Of a stretch of 64,000 bases of DNA, positions 24,330-36,943 are shown in pieces. This stretch comes from Pithys albifrons albifrons (lineage: Eukaryota > Chordata > Aves > Passeriformes > Thamnophilidae), in the NCBI RefSeq assembly GCF_047495875.1, contig NC_092474.1:9114501-9178500 (forward strand), read 5' to 3'. The notes under the pieces are model-generated. The model searched no databases, was not told the origin of the DNA, and saw only the letters and a program-made list of their open reading frames with translations. A program made the translations under genes and the position numbers. The first letter of the stretch is position 1, and every line of letters starts with the position of its first letter.

Positions 24330-26890
24330 CCTCAGATGGGAGGACAGGCATATGGGCTGATTATGAGAAGCAAGTAACAGGAAGACATGGATTTTAGTAG
24401 AAGAGCAGACTGGAGTGGAGGGATTAACGTGATTTAATGGGTCACTTGGGGAGGAGAATTGGCAAACATAAATACAATCCTATTCAAAGAAATGTAGCAG
24501 ATGAACCAGGCCCTGACTGTAGACAGATACCTGCACTGCAGTAGATACCAGGTCCCTTTTCTCCCAAGGAAACTTAACAGCTCAGTGCCCACAGGCCTCA
24601 GAGCTCCTGCACTCAAAAAGAAGCAAGAAACACTGAGATGTTATTTGGGAATATACAAACAGCACAGTCTGGTGATTTTTTTCATAGCTAAGCTGCCAGA
24701 ATCTGCATAACCTCCCCAGCTCAAATCCTGGTGAAAGAGCATCCCCCAACTCCCACTGCCCAAGGGGGAAACTGCAGTATGAAGCATATAGGCATGGGTA
24801 TGTTAAGGATTACTCTAACACCAGGACCTTCAATCAATGCAATGATCTCGTGCAGTTCCAAAGCTCCTGGAGCCAAGAGCCCAAAATAATACACTATTTT
24901 CATTCCCCATGTTGCACAGCCTGGAGCCAGTCTGGTGTCTGGGATAATGGCCAGTAATGTTTCTGAATGTTTTTCAGGTCCTGCCAAAGGTTTTGGGCTC
25001 AGCAGATCCCCATGACAGGCACACATCTTTTTGTGATTTGAGGCTGGCTCAGTGCAGCTCAGGCGGGCAGCATCACCTGCCATGTCAGCCATGGCAGATG
25101 TCCATCTGGTGTAAAGAAAATTATCACTGAAATGTTCTGTCAGTCTTTAAACCTACTCACTGTGGCACAGCTTAGCTGGAGAACCCCCTGAAATCCATGG
25201 TAATGGCTTTCAGAGACAGACATATATGCAAACTCAAGAGACAGGGCTGGAAGGAGCCTCCAAATATAAATCATATTGTTGCTGACCAATAACTGTGCCA
25301 GACCACCTTAAATGGACACTGTGCCCATCTGCTCTTCCCCTCTCCTCCCCCACACCTCCTCCCACAGGGTTGTAAACCATCCTGCAATATTTAAAGTAGC
25401 ATTGTTCACCTCCCTTCTGAAGCCCCTGGACCATTTGAGTGGCTATATATTCTCTCTGCTGTTTGTTATTCCTGAGGACATGCACATTGCTGAACATACT
25501 AATAAAAATTTCATAAAAGAGGTTGCCAAAGGGGTGCCTATGAGGGGATTTGTAAAGCTCACTCACACACAAACACACCCACACTCACTCGCTCTCCATT
25601 CACCATTAAGAAAGGGCTACAGCAGGCAAAAGCAAGTACCTCTGTACAACAAAAAGGAATGCTCTGCTCCTGAATGGGACCAGGCAGGCTTAGGTAACAG
25701 AGCAAAGATCTGTATCATCCAGTGATTCAATATAAGCAAACACAGAAGCGTGTTCCTTTGCAATCGCCAGCAAGTTAAGTGAAAGGCAAGAGGAACTAGC
25801 AAGAAAACGCCTGTACAAGGCACGCCAGTATAATAGTGCTGTGTGTGCATGTTGGTGGACTGCCTGCTTACTCATCCACAGCGTGCCTGCTTGTACCTTT
25901 CCCGAGAGCAGATTAAAAGAACAAGGGGTAACTCTGGCTGGAGGTGTATTTGGGAAGAGGATGCTTTTTTTTTTCGCCCCATTTCTCTTTTAATAGCTTT
26001 AGTGCCGGACCGTTGGCTCTAGAGACTGAAATCTCAGCCATCCCCTGTGTGCTGTGTCTAACACCCAGCCGGTCTGAGCCACGTGTGCCAGCGCCGTGGG
26101 ATGGATCTGCCTGGGGCTGTCAGGGGGTGTTTCTCAAGACTGCCGGACCAGCCTGGCACCTCCACAGGGCTTGGGATGTGGAAGACTGAGACTTTCAGGT
26201 TCACTTCCTTTACGGTGACCAACTACCCTGAAGTCTCTGTTGCTTTTTACTGTTACTGACTTTAGTTTAGGACTGCTGATCTTTCCTGTATAATGCTCGT
26301 TGTCTGCAGCCCAGGACTCAGCAGAGTAGCACTGGGCTGGTACTTAACTCTGAGCATGTACAGATTTAAAAAGACTCCATAACAGTTTGAAGCATTGAGC
26401 CAAACCATGAGCCTCACAGACTGTCCTGCCTCAAAGTTCATCAGAATTAGGTCTCATATGGCTGGAGGCATCTGGGAGAGCTAAGGTGCTACGGAATGCT
26501 TTCTGGTGATTTGATTATTTTTTCCCTTTGCATCTTTCCCTAGGTGATCAGGCCTCTGCTTAGCAGATTTAACACTCACTTTCAACAACTCCAGATTGCT
26601 GGCTCAGATTTCCTGGGCAGGGCACGGGATTTAAAGCATCTCTTAAAACTCTTTAAACTGGTCTGTGTGCAGTATTCAGCAGATACTCTGCCTTACCTCT
26701 GAGCAACTTCTGTATTGGTGGTGAAGTCCCGTGCTTTTTATTTGAGCTATATCTCTGTCTCCTGGATTGAAAGCACAGTATAAATGTATGTCATTGTAAT
26801 CAAATACAACAAGAAAAGAATCAAAACCCTCACACAATCCACAAATGCATGTTTTGACTGTACTAAAAAGGCAGAGCATTTATAGAATTG
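24330..26890. other. Noncoding stretch, no supportable gene
   Basis: Frames up to 137 codons lack domains. A low-complexity CACA/CACTC stretch lies at about 25558-25590. No other repeat is evident. Around 25950-26180 the GC content rises slightly, with about six CpGs but no promoter elements. Confidence 0.6.
25558..25590. repeat. CA/CACTC-rich low-complexity tract
   Basis: Imperfect alternation of CTCA, CACA and CCACA words without a strict unit. It is short simple sequence. Confidence 0.7.
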
Positions 26891-26899
26891 TAAATAAAT

Positions 26900-27115
26900 G
26901 ACCTAGTGAAGTCAGAGTCTTTGTTAAGCCAGAGGTTAGGAAATTATTGCAGCGCAGGTTATTGCCCTCACAGCGAGTGACAGCCCATGTGGAATGGTTA
27001 TGGCAAAGCATTCGGTTACACATTAGGGATGTTCTTATTGTAACACATATTTACAGGTTTCATGATCTGTCTTGTAAATACATATTAAAGAAATGTCAGT
27101 AGTCAGCTTTCAGAG
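26900..27115. promoter_or_regulatory. Enhancer-like non-repetitive block
   Basis: The block carries CTTTGTT (SOX/TCF type) near 26919-26925, TGTGGAATGG (TEAD type) near 26989-26998, and retained CpGs in AGCGCAGG and CAGCGAGTG. The surrounding DNA is AT-rich. No transposon is recognised. The motif density and the texture resemble conserved noncoding elements. Conservation cannot be tested here. Confidence 0.22.
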
Positions 27116-27202
27116 CTGTGCCTTAAATAGTTAGCCAGTTTTACCTTGGATGCACAGGAACAGTCTGACAGAATAGAAAGCTTTTCTGGTAGTTGCTACA
27201 GT

Positions 27203-27234
27203 GGGAAACACCCAGCAAGGGAAACACCCAGCAA
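27203..27234. repeat. Perfect 16-bp tandem duplication
   Basis: GGGAAACACCCAGCAA occurs twice back to back without mismatch. The absence of divergence suggests a recent or conserved duplication. Confidence 0.92.
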
Positions 27235-27239
27235 GTATC

Positions 27240-28615
27240 TAAGCAAGCAGCAAGTTTAAGGGAACCAATTGTCTTAACACTTAGGAAGAGGACTTAAAAG
27301 CACAAAAAGGTATGATGAGGCCACTGCACTGAAATACATTCATATAGATGTGGGCATTTGGGTGGGCGGGTGCCTGAACCTCCAAGGATTCTTATGCAAC
27401 ACCAGGATGCTATTCCTGCTCAGTTTTGCACCCAAGTCTCATGCACAATCTACTGCTGTACCATCAGTAATTATTGCAAGGCAAACAGATTCACACTGTG
27501 TGAGGTGCCTTGGCCACAATTTTACTCATGTGCAAGGATATATTCACTGAGAAGAACAAATTCTTTTCTAGATTACCATCTGTATGTGCTGAATGTTCCA
27601 TATCCATTCACCAGCTCAGCAAGCTTCACGTGTGTATATTTAAACCCAAAACGTACAGAGGTTCACAGTAATTTGCCTTGCTGAACATCATGCCTATTTA
27701 ATCCATTTTGAAGGTCAAATATATTTTAATATTTTGGCAAATGCTTTTGGAACCAACTTAATTAAACACACAGCTAAATTGGGCAGTAAGTTTTCCTCAA
27801 AAATGCTTACAACAACTAGTCTGAACAATTAGCTGCAGGCTTGGACTGATGCAGCTGGAGAGCTGGAGCTGGGCTGACTGTGCTCTGCCAGAGATCCCTG
27901 TGGGTGCCTGCACTGCACTCCTGGCACACAGTGGGGACAACGAGCCACAGCAGAAGGCACCCAGGCAGAGCACAGCAAAAGAAGTAAAAACTGCAGACTG
28001 TAAAAAATGAACAAGCACAGAAGCTCAGCCATGCTCTAAACCCAAGGGCAGCTCATCTGCAAAAACTGAGGGTCACTGTCACAAGCATCACATAAGTGTT
28101 AAGGTACACGAAGTATTAGTGCTCCCAGGAAGGGAGCTGAGGGCTGGAACTGGAACTCAGTTGTTCTGAGAAGAAACTGCCTTCGTGTGACATAGATACA
28201 TAGAAAATGTGTGCTCATCTCATGGTATGCATATGTGGCAGTGCAGATGCACTGCTTTGCTCCACCAGTGCTCCAGCAGACACCTATTGCATGTCAGCAG
28301 GAGTTTGTGCAGGGTTTTCACGTGGAATGTACATCTTATTTTCACACGTCAGCTCAACAGCAGGCATGAACACCACATTGCAGGCACATGTGCACACCCA
28401 TGTGTTCTTGTGAAATACTCTGGCAAGGATGCAAGCTTTAGGAAAATGTTCTGTCAGACATTATGTTGACAGATGTAGATGCGATGCCTCTTCCAACTTA
28501 CAGAAACCAGTCCAGACATCATCTTTCCATACACAAAGCCAAAACTGGAGTGTTAAAATTCAGCACTGACATCACATCCAATATTTTAATTGTTATCACT
28601 TGACCCTTTGGTCCA
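27240..28615. other. Noncoding stretch, nothing recognisable
   Basis: Short frames of 60-110 codons only, no domain, no transposon. Words repeating ATGTGCACAC-type motifs at 28200-28410 are not a tandem array. Confidence 0.6.
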
Positions 28616-28619
28616 TGCT

Positions 28620-28905
28620 TGTTCAAGGCAGCTTCCTTTTTATTAATATCTCAGCACACTGTGTGACACAACTTGTGTGTGTCCTAATTTAATTTTAATT
28701 AGTGCCGACTTTTGCTTTCCTCACTAATGAAACAGTGCTCATTATGAAGTGTAATTGAAGACCCCTAGAGGGAGGGGCGCCTGGAGACCTCATTGTGTTG
28801 GTACCCGGCATCCTGCCCAATAAAATTCCCTTCTGAACGAAAGCAGTTTTATCATTAATTCATACTGCAGGGGGCCGAACTCGCTGCCAGCCACTGGGTT
28901 CATAC
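28620..28905. promoter_or_regulatory. Homeobox-motif-rich block with CpG core, candidate conserved element
   Basis: A near-palindromic homeodomain cluster, CTAATTTAATTTTAATTAG, lies at 28684-28702, with further TTATTAAT, GTAATTG and CATTAATTCA words on both sides. In the middle is an unusual GC-rich core, about 28760-28815, with CCCCTAGAGGGAGGGGCGCC, two mismatches from the CTCF core pattern, then GGTACCCGG. GGGGGCCGAACTCGC follows near 28872. Such alternation of TAAT-rich and CpG-retaining sequence is typical of developmental enhancers. It is the most striking of the candidate regulatory blocks in this half. Confidence 0.32.
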
Positions 28906-28909
28906 TGCT

Positions 28910-31500
28910 CTTAGGAAGAGCCCAGAGCCTGTTTGTTTTCTCCAAAGAAACAATTCCAACTTTCTAATGACTAAAATACTTACATCGTAAATCCTTAGGT
29001 CTTGTTGTTAAAAGTATCTTTGAACATGGGCTCTTATGAAAGTATGACTTTTCATTAGAAGCAGACTATTCATGAACTTTTTTGTGTGTGCATTTAATTG
29101 AGCTTCAATGATACAAATATTGAGTTGCGGTTTAACTCCATTTAAAGAAAAAAAAGGGAGAGAAGGAAACGTGCTCTGTTTACAAGCACTCTGAGATGAC
29201 CCAGGCCATCACAGTCAGAACCAAAGGAACTCAGGAGAGCAGGCCAGGCAGGTGGTTAAGTGACCATCTTTGGCTGCACACGACTGCCACAAGGAAGGAG
29301 GTCTGTATGCCCAGAGCACCCCCAAACTCTCAGTTTCTTTGCTCCAGAGGTGTGTAATCATGGTAACTGCAGAGAGGAGTTCTCCAGGTGACTGCACTTA
29401 CATTGGTTATGGAAGACGCGGGGCTTCTTGTAATTTTGAGTTCAAAGTTTCCCCTCTCAGTTACTGGACAAGCACAGAACTGCCATCATGCTCTCTGAGT
29501 AACAACAGGGTATTTACCACAGGAATTTGTTCAGAGACAGTCACTGCACTTCAGATTTACCTTCTGTGTCATTCCAAGACAAGATTGGAGCTTGCCAAGC
29601 CTCTACAGCAGGACAGGACAGAGCAAAGGAGAGCCTCTAAGTTTGTCAGAGTGATCACCACATCACCATATCAAGCACTGGAAATTATAGAGTTTGTCTG
29701 GCACCAATGAGGGTCTTGAGTCTGGGCAGTTGGCACCATGTCTTGTGAAAGCTGAGGGCACCTGTGCCAACAGAGACAAATCTGTCCAGGAAGGGGATGC
29801 AGATCAACATACAGAACTAATCTGAAGTTACACTAAAACCTTCACTTCACCATTATAGGATCAGGTTTTACCAAACAGCGCCCTGGAATAGAGACACTTA
29901 TCTAGGGTTAGCCCCAGCAGTATTTGTCTGAAAAAGGCACCTTCCACAGAGTATCTGAAAAATGCACAGTGTTTTTGCCAATAGAGATCATAAAAAGTTG
30001 CTAACTGTGATTTTTCTCAAAACCAGCAGCAAAAAAGCATACATTTTACCTGGAGCAGTGGGGATTTACAGGTCTTTCTCTCTCTGGTAGTAAACAAGAC
30101 CATAGCTTGTATTCCAATAAATATCAGAAATGACAGCAAAGTTACCTAATTTGGCTTCTAACCCTACAATGCTTCTCACAGAAAAGCCTCCCAGTCACGT
30201 CTGGTGTGTGTCTGCTGATTTGTAACACTCCCTGCCATCCCATTGCAGGTCAAAAATCACCAGCAAAGATGACTGTTCCAAATTTGTGCTGCCCAAGTTT
30301 CTAGGCTGAGGTACAGTTTAATATCACTGAGAACCTGGCCAGTATATAGTGTGCTCAAAACACAAATGAAAACGGCACATTTACAGATATCCAGTCCACC
30401 TCCCTAATCTCAAACTAATGACTCTTCATTAACTTTCTTGATTTGACCCTTTATAAAGCTACAGCAGAATTAAAAGATCCACAGACTCCACTTCCAGTTT
30501 GGAAGTTGAACCACAATTTAATTGCAACACATAAGAGAAAAATCTCTGTGTTCATGTGTCCATTTTAATCTTAGGCTTTGGTGATAAGAAAGTTAGGGGA
30601 GATGCAGGGAAGGGATTTTGCCTACTGACTCACAGCACCCATCAGCAGCACAATGCCATTAGCAAAACCCAGTTCCTTTAATAACGAAGTGTCTGATAGA
30701 CACCAGTGCCCTGGTTCTGCTATTAATCTTGTCCTGATGCTGTTACATTAGGGGATGTAAACTATCTTTTCTCTCTACTCATCATGGAAACTGTGCAGTT
30801 CACATCCTCCCAGGAGTGTTCCAATTAGCCAAGCCTGCATCACACTCAGCTTTCCATCAACTTGCTGCATTATGCTGTGCTGGAAAAGCCAACCTCCCAC
30901 CACAGGCATGCACAGAAACAGCCTGCGGTGGCGTGTCACTGCTGACTCTTCAGATACATTCTCTCTAAAGCTGCAGGTTTTGGACTCATCAGCAATTCCT
31001 GAATCTTTAGACAAGGAAAGCAAATCCAACAATGCAATTTTTTTAAGTGGAAAGACACATAAGATTTAAGTATAGAGACCCATAAGAGACCCATACGATT
31101 CTTGATCATGCCAGACCTAAGAGGGAAGGCAAAGGCATTGTGTGACCTTAACCAAGCTATTTTTCAAGTAAGATTTTGTACTGTCCAGCACTGCTATGGA
31201 AAGAGACACACTATAGTCTGAGTAACGCTCTCTTCCTTTCATGGCAAAGTTAATTAACAAAGAGTTAACTCTAGGGTTTGTGCCTGTTTTATATTTTGGT
31301 AAGTTTTTACCTCATCTCTTGGGCTCTACTAAGTTGCAATTCAAAGTACACCTACCCCAGCCCTGATGCTTTACATGAACAAGTGGCTTCTCAGTAGAGA
31401 TTAGAGTTGCTTTTGCTTCTTCTGGTTTGAAAGCAAACTATTTCTGCAATGTCTCCACAGTTCATTTTGGATAGCACGCACAAAATTATTGTGGCTCTCC
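28910..31500. other. Noncoding stretch, no supportable gene
   Basis: The longest frame is 146 codons at 29270-29710 plus, without a domain. An 11-bp duplication AGAGACCCATA lies at 31074-31095 (two perfect copies). No transposon was recognised. Confidence 0.6.
31074..31095. repeat. Perfect 11-bp tandem duplication
   Basis: AGAGACCCATA twice in tandem without mismatch. It is probably a slippage product. Confidence 0.9.
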
Positions 31501-31559
31501 TAGGTGAAATCAAGTAGAGGTTTTGGATTTTGCTTCACAAGTGAACTATCCTCTCCATG

Positions 31560-32140
31560 GGAACTAAAGCTACTTCACCAGCGGACGGTGGCAGTGGCTA
31601 GAAATGTCTGTGTTCCTCTCTGCTCACACCCCTCGTTCTGCGTGCAGCAAACAGTGGCACATTCCCCAGCCCAGGCTCTGGCACTGCCTCTCTGCCCTGC
31701 TGTCCTGACTCCGTTTGCAGCTGCTCCCTAACTCCGTGCTGCGTGCTGGGGCGCTGCTCTGGGGAGGGCAGAGGTTTATTGCTGCTTTCAGTGGCTTAAC
31801 AGCGACAGCAGGACGTGCAAATGTGACCCGCAGCTCCTGGCTGCCCTTGGTTGTTGCCATCGCTTTAAGCCGTTTGGGGGACAGCAGAAGAAGTATACAT
31901 AGCATTTAAGATTCAGAAATTAGTTTCAAGCTGTCCTGAAAGTAGGAAGAAGCAACTACTCGTGCAGAGTGACGCAGAGCTGTTGCTTACAGCGCCTGCA
32001 CCCGCGGGGCGCGGAGCATCCCAGTCCCCGCGGCGCACGGCGGGGTCAGTGTCACCACACTCCCATGTCACCAGCGCACGCTGCAGCTCCGGGGAAGCAG
32101 GAAGGATGTTCCGAAGGGCGCTGCAGAGATGGAGCAGCCC
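31560..32140. promoter_or_regulatory. CpG-rich patch, candidate orphan CpG island or promoter
   Basis: CpG density is raised over about 580 bases and peaks at 31975-32130, where I count about 17 CpGs in 160 bases, including CCCGCGGGGCGCGG and CCGCGGCGCACGGCGG. The left part (31730-31880) has a further nine or so. Frames of 60-93 codons on both strands lack domains. No TATA element is obvious, so it would be a dispersed-type promoter if active. Direction is unclear. Confidence 0.35.
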
Positions 32141-32144
32141 ACGG

Positions 32145-35100
32145 ACATGCTCAGAACTGAACATACATCCTCTAGTGTGTGTTTTGGTTTGGGGGTGTTT
32201 TTTTCCCTTTTTAAAAAAATAAAATAGCCTTCCAGCAGCATAACTTTTTAAGCAAGTTCCAATCCCGATGCCATTTCATATATCCCAGCACCGTAGAGCC
32301 CAAATATCAGAAAGGTTTTCTGGGGAATAGTTATTACTTACAGCTTAGCATTTTCTAAGCTCTCAGCTCTCCTTGGTTTGAAATGCAAACTCTGCATATG
32401 TGCATTAGCTAATGATGCATTCCAGTGCCTGGGAGTGAACCACTCTGGAGGTGACATTGGGCAGGGGTTACATGTGTATGGAGCAGCCGGCTGATGTGTG
32501 AATCCATTACTGTTATCAGCAATGCATTCAAATGACCTACTTTTTAACACTGTCACAAGTGCCCGACAGAAGAACTGGGTGAACTGCTGGTGTGCAGTTC
32601 TGTATCTGCAGTGATACAATAACCCATGCACATACATGGCAGGCTGATCCTCCTCAGGAATACCTACATTTTCCTATGCAAAGCTATCAAAGAAAGGTAG
32701 AGGAAGCCAAGAAAAACATTTTTAATCGTCTGAGTGCTCTTTTCCAAAGGGAGTCCCCAGGTCAACATATAAGACGGTGCTGTAAATGGCAAGTGCAAAA
32801 GATCCCAAGTTCCCATTACCAGCTGAGGATGCAGAAGCTCATTCAGTAGCACCAAAGTGGCATAGAGAGTTTATCACTGTTCCCCTCCTTTGCTATTCAT
32901 TGTGCCTTTACGTTTCTACGAATGAACTTCCTGCACAGACAGCAACTGCCTTGGGTCTCAAGTCAACACAGTCTGATGGAAAACACACTACAGAGCTCTG
33001 TTCTTACAAGGGGATGTTATTGTTTATTTCTTACATGTTCCTGTTTAGGACTGAAAGAATGAAGTTGCATTTCACCTGCAGAAATGTATAAATGCAGCCA
33101 CGTCACACCTGGACATAATGCCTATAATGCAACTCTCCCTTTTTAACTGAATCCATTTAAAAACATTAAATCATAGCATTTTGTTATCTTAAAAGTATCA
33201 CAACTGCACTGGCCATAGAAGCACAATAATAGAACAAAAGTCCTATTAGAAGTGTGTTGCAAGTGCATTAAAAATATGCTGAGAAGACTACTATAAACCT
33301 TCAGCATTTGCCAGAGATGAGTTTAATTAAGCAATGAACCCAAGTAAAGCAATTCCACTGACTTCAACAAAGCCAAGTTTTTTGTCCAGATCTTTTCGAG
33401 ATTGGGTCCTGTACACATCACACACAGCTGAGCCAGAGCTACAGACAATCCTGATTATCTTCCAGCCACACCTGAAGAAACACAGTTCCCGCCTTCTGTT
33501 CTGAAGGTACAAGACACAACAGGCACTTGGGGAATTCTCACTGAGAGGGGCTTATCCAAGCCACTTCGGCTTACCAAGGAACCAAGTGTCTAGAGCTGAT
33601 ACAGCATCTCCAGATTTGAAGTCAAAATGGCTATGAAAATATAAGAGGAGGAGTTTACTCAAAAATCTCCTTTTATTAAGTCATACCATGCTAGTAATCT
33701 TCCCCTCTCTTCCACCTCCAGCATTTGAGGAATAGGAGGCTTTTGGAAATCAAAATGTCTGTCCACTGTTTATTTGGGAGCCAGGGCAGGGACACAGACT
33801 GCAGCACTCTGGCTGCAACGATGGTAAGACAACGATTCCTCTGTGTCTCCACTCTTGGGAACATGTCAGATTACAGCCACAGGGGGCTGAGGCACCTTTG
33901 GCCAACAAGCACTAATCAGACAGGGATAAAAAAAGACAACTGCAGAAAGCATTTCATATGAAGGGTAATACTTATGGAGTCGTGTGTCCTCATTCATCCC
34001 TTGAAGGCTGTAGGCACATAAACATATGTGTGTACTATCTACATGAACAAGCATGTTTGCTGTCATGAGCATGCACAAAAAGTAGAGCTAATACAGCAAC
34101 AGGAGAAAACAAATGTTTGGCTCCAGCATAATAAACAAAGATTTTCAACAGAAGCAATGAAGATCTTCAAGCATGTTAGTGCACACGTGCATCTTCCCTG
34201 CCACACACAGGCATACCAGCCCTCCCAGCAACAGAAACCCCTCTCTGCCCCATTTGTCCTTTTCCTGCTCTTGTTCTTGGGATTGCACACACAGGTTACC
34301 AAATGGCCATTCCAGACCAGACCACCACCCCCATGGTGTGAGGTTTTACTCCTCAAAGGTGCTAAAATGTGACACATGCAAGAGGGGGTTCAGCTCACAT
34401 GTGAACAGGGCACTGACACTTGCAAATGCCAGGGAAGAGAAAAAGGGACCTTCCAGTCCTGCGTCCCCCTACAGTCACACACAGAAGAGGCTTTGTCACT
34501 CTGTAGTTATGCAGAGTGTGTCAGGTACTTGCAGCACAACAGCATCAGCTTTCTCTGAGCTGGTTACCTGAGTGCAAGACCCCATAGCTACAACTGCAGT
34601 AGAAAAGCAAAGTGCCTGCAGTGAGAGTACAGCTTACTCCAAGTTTAGGAACAGCTGTCCCGATCCTTCTTTATCTCTCAGACATAAGAGCAGCTTTCTC
34701 CTGCAACCAGAGCAAAGCCCCAACCCCTGCAAACCACCTGTACCACTGAAACCTCTGTCCGCAGCCTGCTTAAACAACCTTCCCAACACAACCAACTCCT
34801 CGGACTGCAGTGTCCATGAAGGGGTTTCTTCATCTGCACCAGGAGCAGGGAGTGAATTTCTTTGGCTGTGGGTGCTCAGGGAGGGCCACCCCATCCCCTG
34901 CAGCCAGAGCCCAGACACTGGACTCCCTGTGTGTGTGTTCATGCCAGGCCAGAAGCTACTTGACCTGCTGCAGGGAGAGGTGGCAGAGTTGCAGATGCTG
35001 CGTTACTGACGCTCTTGAAGCACATTGTATTCCATCCCCTGCACACAAAGGGCCTGGTTTGGAGGGCCTTTGTTATCTGCTCCTCCAGACAGCTGTTGAT

Positions 35101-36905
35101 GAACCAAAATTTGAGAGTCTGTCTTGGCCATGTTGATCAGATCTGAATTATCAACCTAAGGTTGCAAGGCCAATTACAAAGGGATTTTTCCACAGGGATT
35201 CTTAAAATTAGATCACAAGCAAAAAATGCAGCTTAGTCCTTCAAAAGCTGCAATTTGCTAAGGCCCTGAGGGGTCTTCTGGCAACTTCACTCAGATATCA
35301 TCTACCTCTCTGTGCTGCCAGATTTCAAAATAAACTTCTCTTCCACAGGCTCCTTGACGTCAGTATGAGCTTGGCAGCGAGACTGCAGTGTGCACATCTA
35401 GGTGTGCCAACCTGGTCAGTCCTTCCTACCATGCCTAGGTGTGCAAACCAGTGAGACAACACTCCTTTCTGCCAAGGCCACTGGAACTACTCAGGTCAGG
35501 GGTGGGAAGGAGACAGAGGCTCCTGGCGAGTGGGTGGAGGCTGTGGAGCTGGGGTAAGTAGTGCCCAGAGTTGAACATTCCAGTGACATAAACTTGCTTG
35601 CCTCTCAGAGCTCTGCCATTACACCAGGCAGTTCTTGTCCTCAGCACTCACTAATTTAGTGTCAAATTAAAGAGCACTTTGTTGTGCTCTGCACAATAAG
35701 AACTTCCCTTTATCAGGAGTGAGATATGCCCTTCTGCTTTTACTCACGTTTTCCGTACAACTCTGTTACTCTTGTGATTTTAGGGTTTGTTTTATGGCAG
35801 GAACTTTGGTGTTTTCTACATGCCTGTCATCCTTCTGGGACTCTGGAAATGCCCAGGCCTCAAGAAAACTCCAGAAACATAATTCTTTAGTGTATGATTC
35901 TCATCTTTCACAAAATACATTTTCCCTAAACTTTCTCTTCCCAGGAGCACAGCACACACTTTCCAGTTTCATGCTGCTTCCCCTTAAGTTCTGTTGTGAA
36001 CCTCTAGTTTTTGTAGGTAATCAGGATTAGCATGAAATTAATTAACACTTTCACTGTTATAAATATGTAATCCAGAATGGTTTTATTTTCCTTTCCAAAT
36101 CTAACTGTCATTTCAAAATGAGTCATTCAAATTCAATTTCTGTAAGTTGCATTCCAAGTTCCTCACACCTCTAGTGTTGCTGTCTAATGCAACTGCATTG
36201 CTTTGGCACCAGACCCAGATAGGAATATATTCACACACAAGCATTTCAGTTCTTAAATTCCCCTTTGTGTTCCCTTTTGCTTTCATAGTGACTATAATCA
36301 CTCTACATGAAAAGGAGATTGAAATGGCCAGTTCACATGATGGGACTTGCTCTGGCATGAGCAGTTTTGGAGCTGACAGGAGCACAGACCAAGAGACAGC
36401 TTTGAAGATGACATAAAAAAGCAAAGCTATATTGGTAAATCCCATTTCTTTTTGCTTGATAAACGAAGGCTGCTTCCTTCTATCAAATTGTCACTGCACA
36501 ACAAAACAGTGGCAAACAGCTGTGTAGCTTCCTCTGGTTATGCCTCTAACTTGTCTAAATGTCTTTTTGAAAGCAAAGGGGGAGGAGATAAACATATCCA
36601 GATCTTTGCAGGTTCCCTAAACACGTGTGTAATGTGCAACCCCAAGACAAGCACATACACTCACCTAACCAGCAACATTCAGAGAATGTGTGTTTATTCT
36701 CTCCACAACCTATTTTCCAAATGATGGAAGATTTAAAGTTTCTAATTTTTTCCTTTTTCTTGATGAAGGATTTTCAGTTTCTTATGCCCCTGGGGAAGCA
36801 GAGTCACAGAAACAGCAGCAGGGCACTGTAAATCTTTGAAACTAATAATTATTAAACACATAAATCTATTTAATACATAGATCCCACAAATATGCTGACT
36901 GGATA
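32145..36905. other. Noncoding stretch, no supportable gene
   Basis: The longest frame is 145 codons at 34572-35009 plus, Pro/Ser-rich, with competing frames on the opposite strand and no domain. A fragment at about 33349-33378 (ATTCCACTGACTTCAAC) resembles the palindromic core of an ancient sauropsid repeat. The T and A tracts at 32200-32225 are short. No other repeat was recognised. Confidence 0.6.
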
Positions 36906-36909
36906 ATAT

Positions 36910-36910
<1 letters not shown>

Positions 36911-36941
<31 letters not shown>
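36911..36941. repeat. (AG)15 microsatellite
   Basis: Fifteen perfect AG units plus one A. On the opposite strand it is a (CT)n tract. It is probably polymorphic. Confidence 0.97.

Positions 36942-36943
<2 letters not shown>

Noticed and set aside
33876..33895. CCACAGGGGGCTG as a CTCF site
   Set aside because: Three or more mismatches to the core pattern when aligned.
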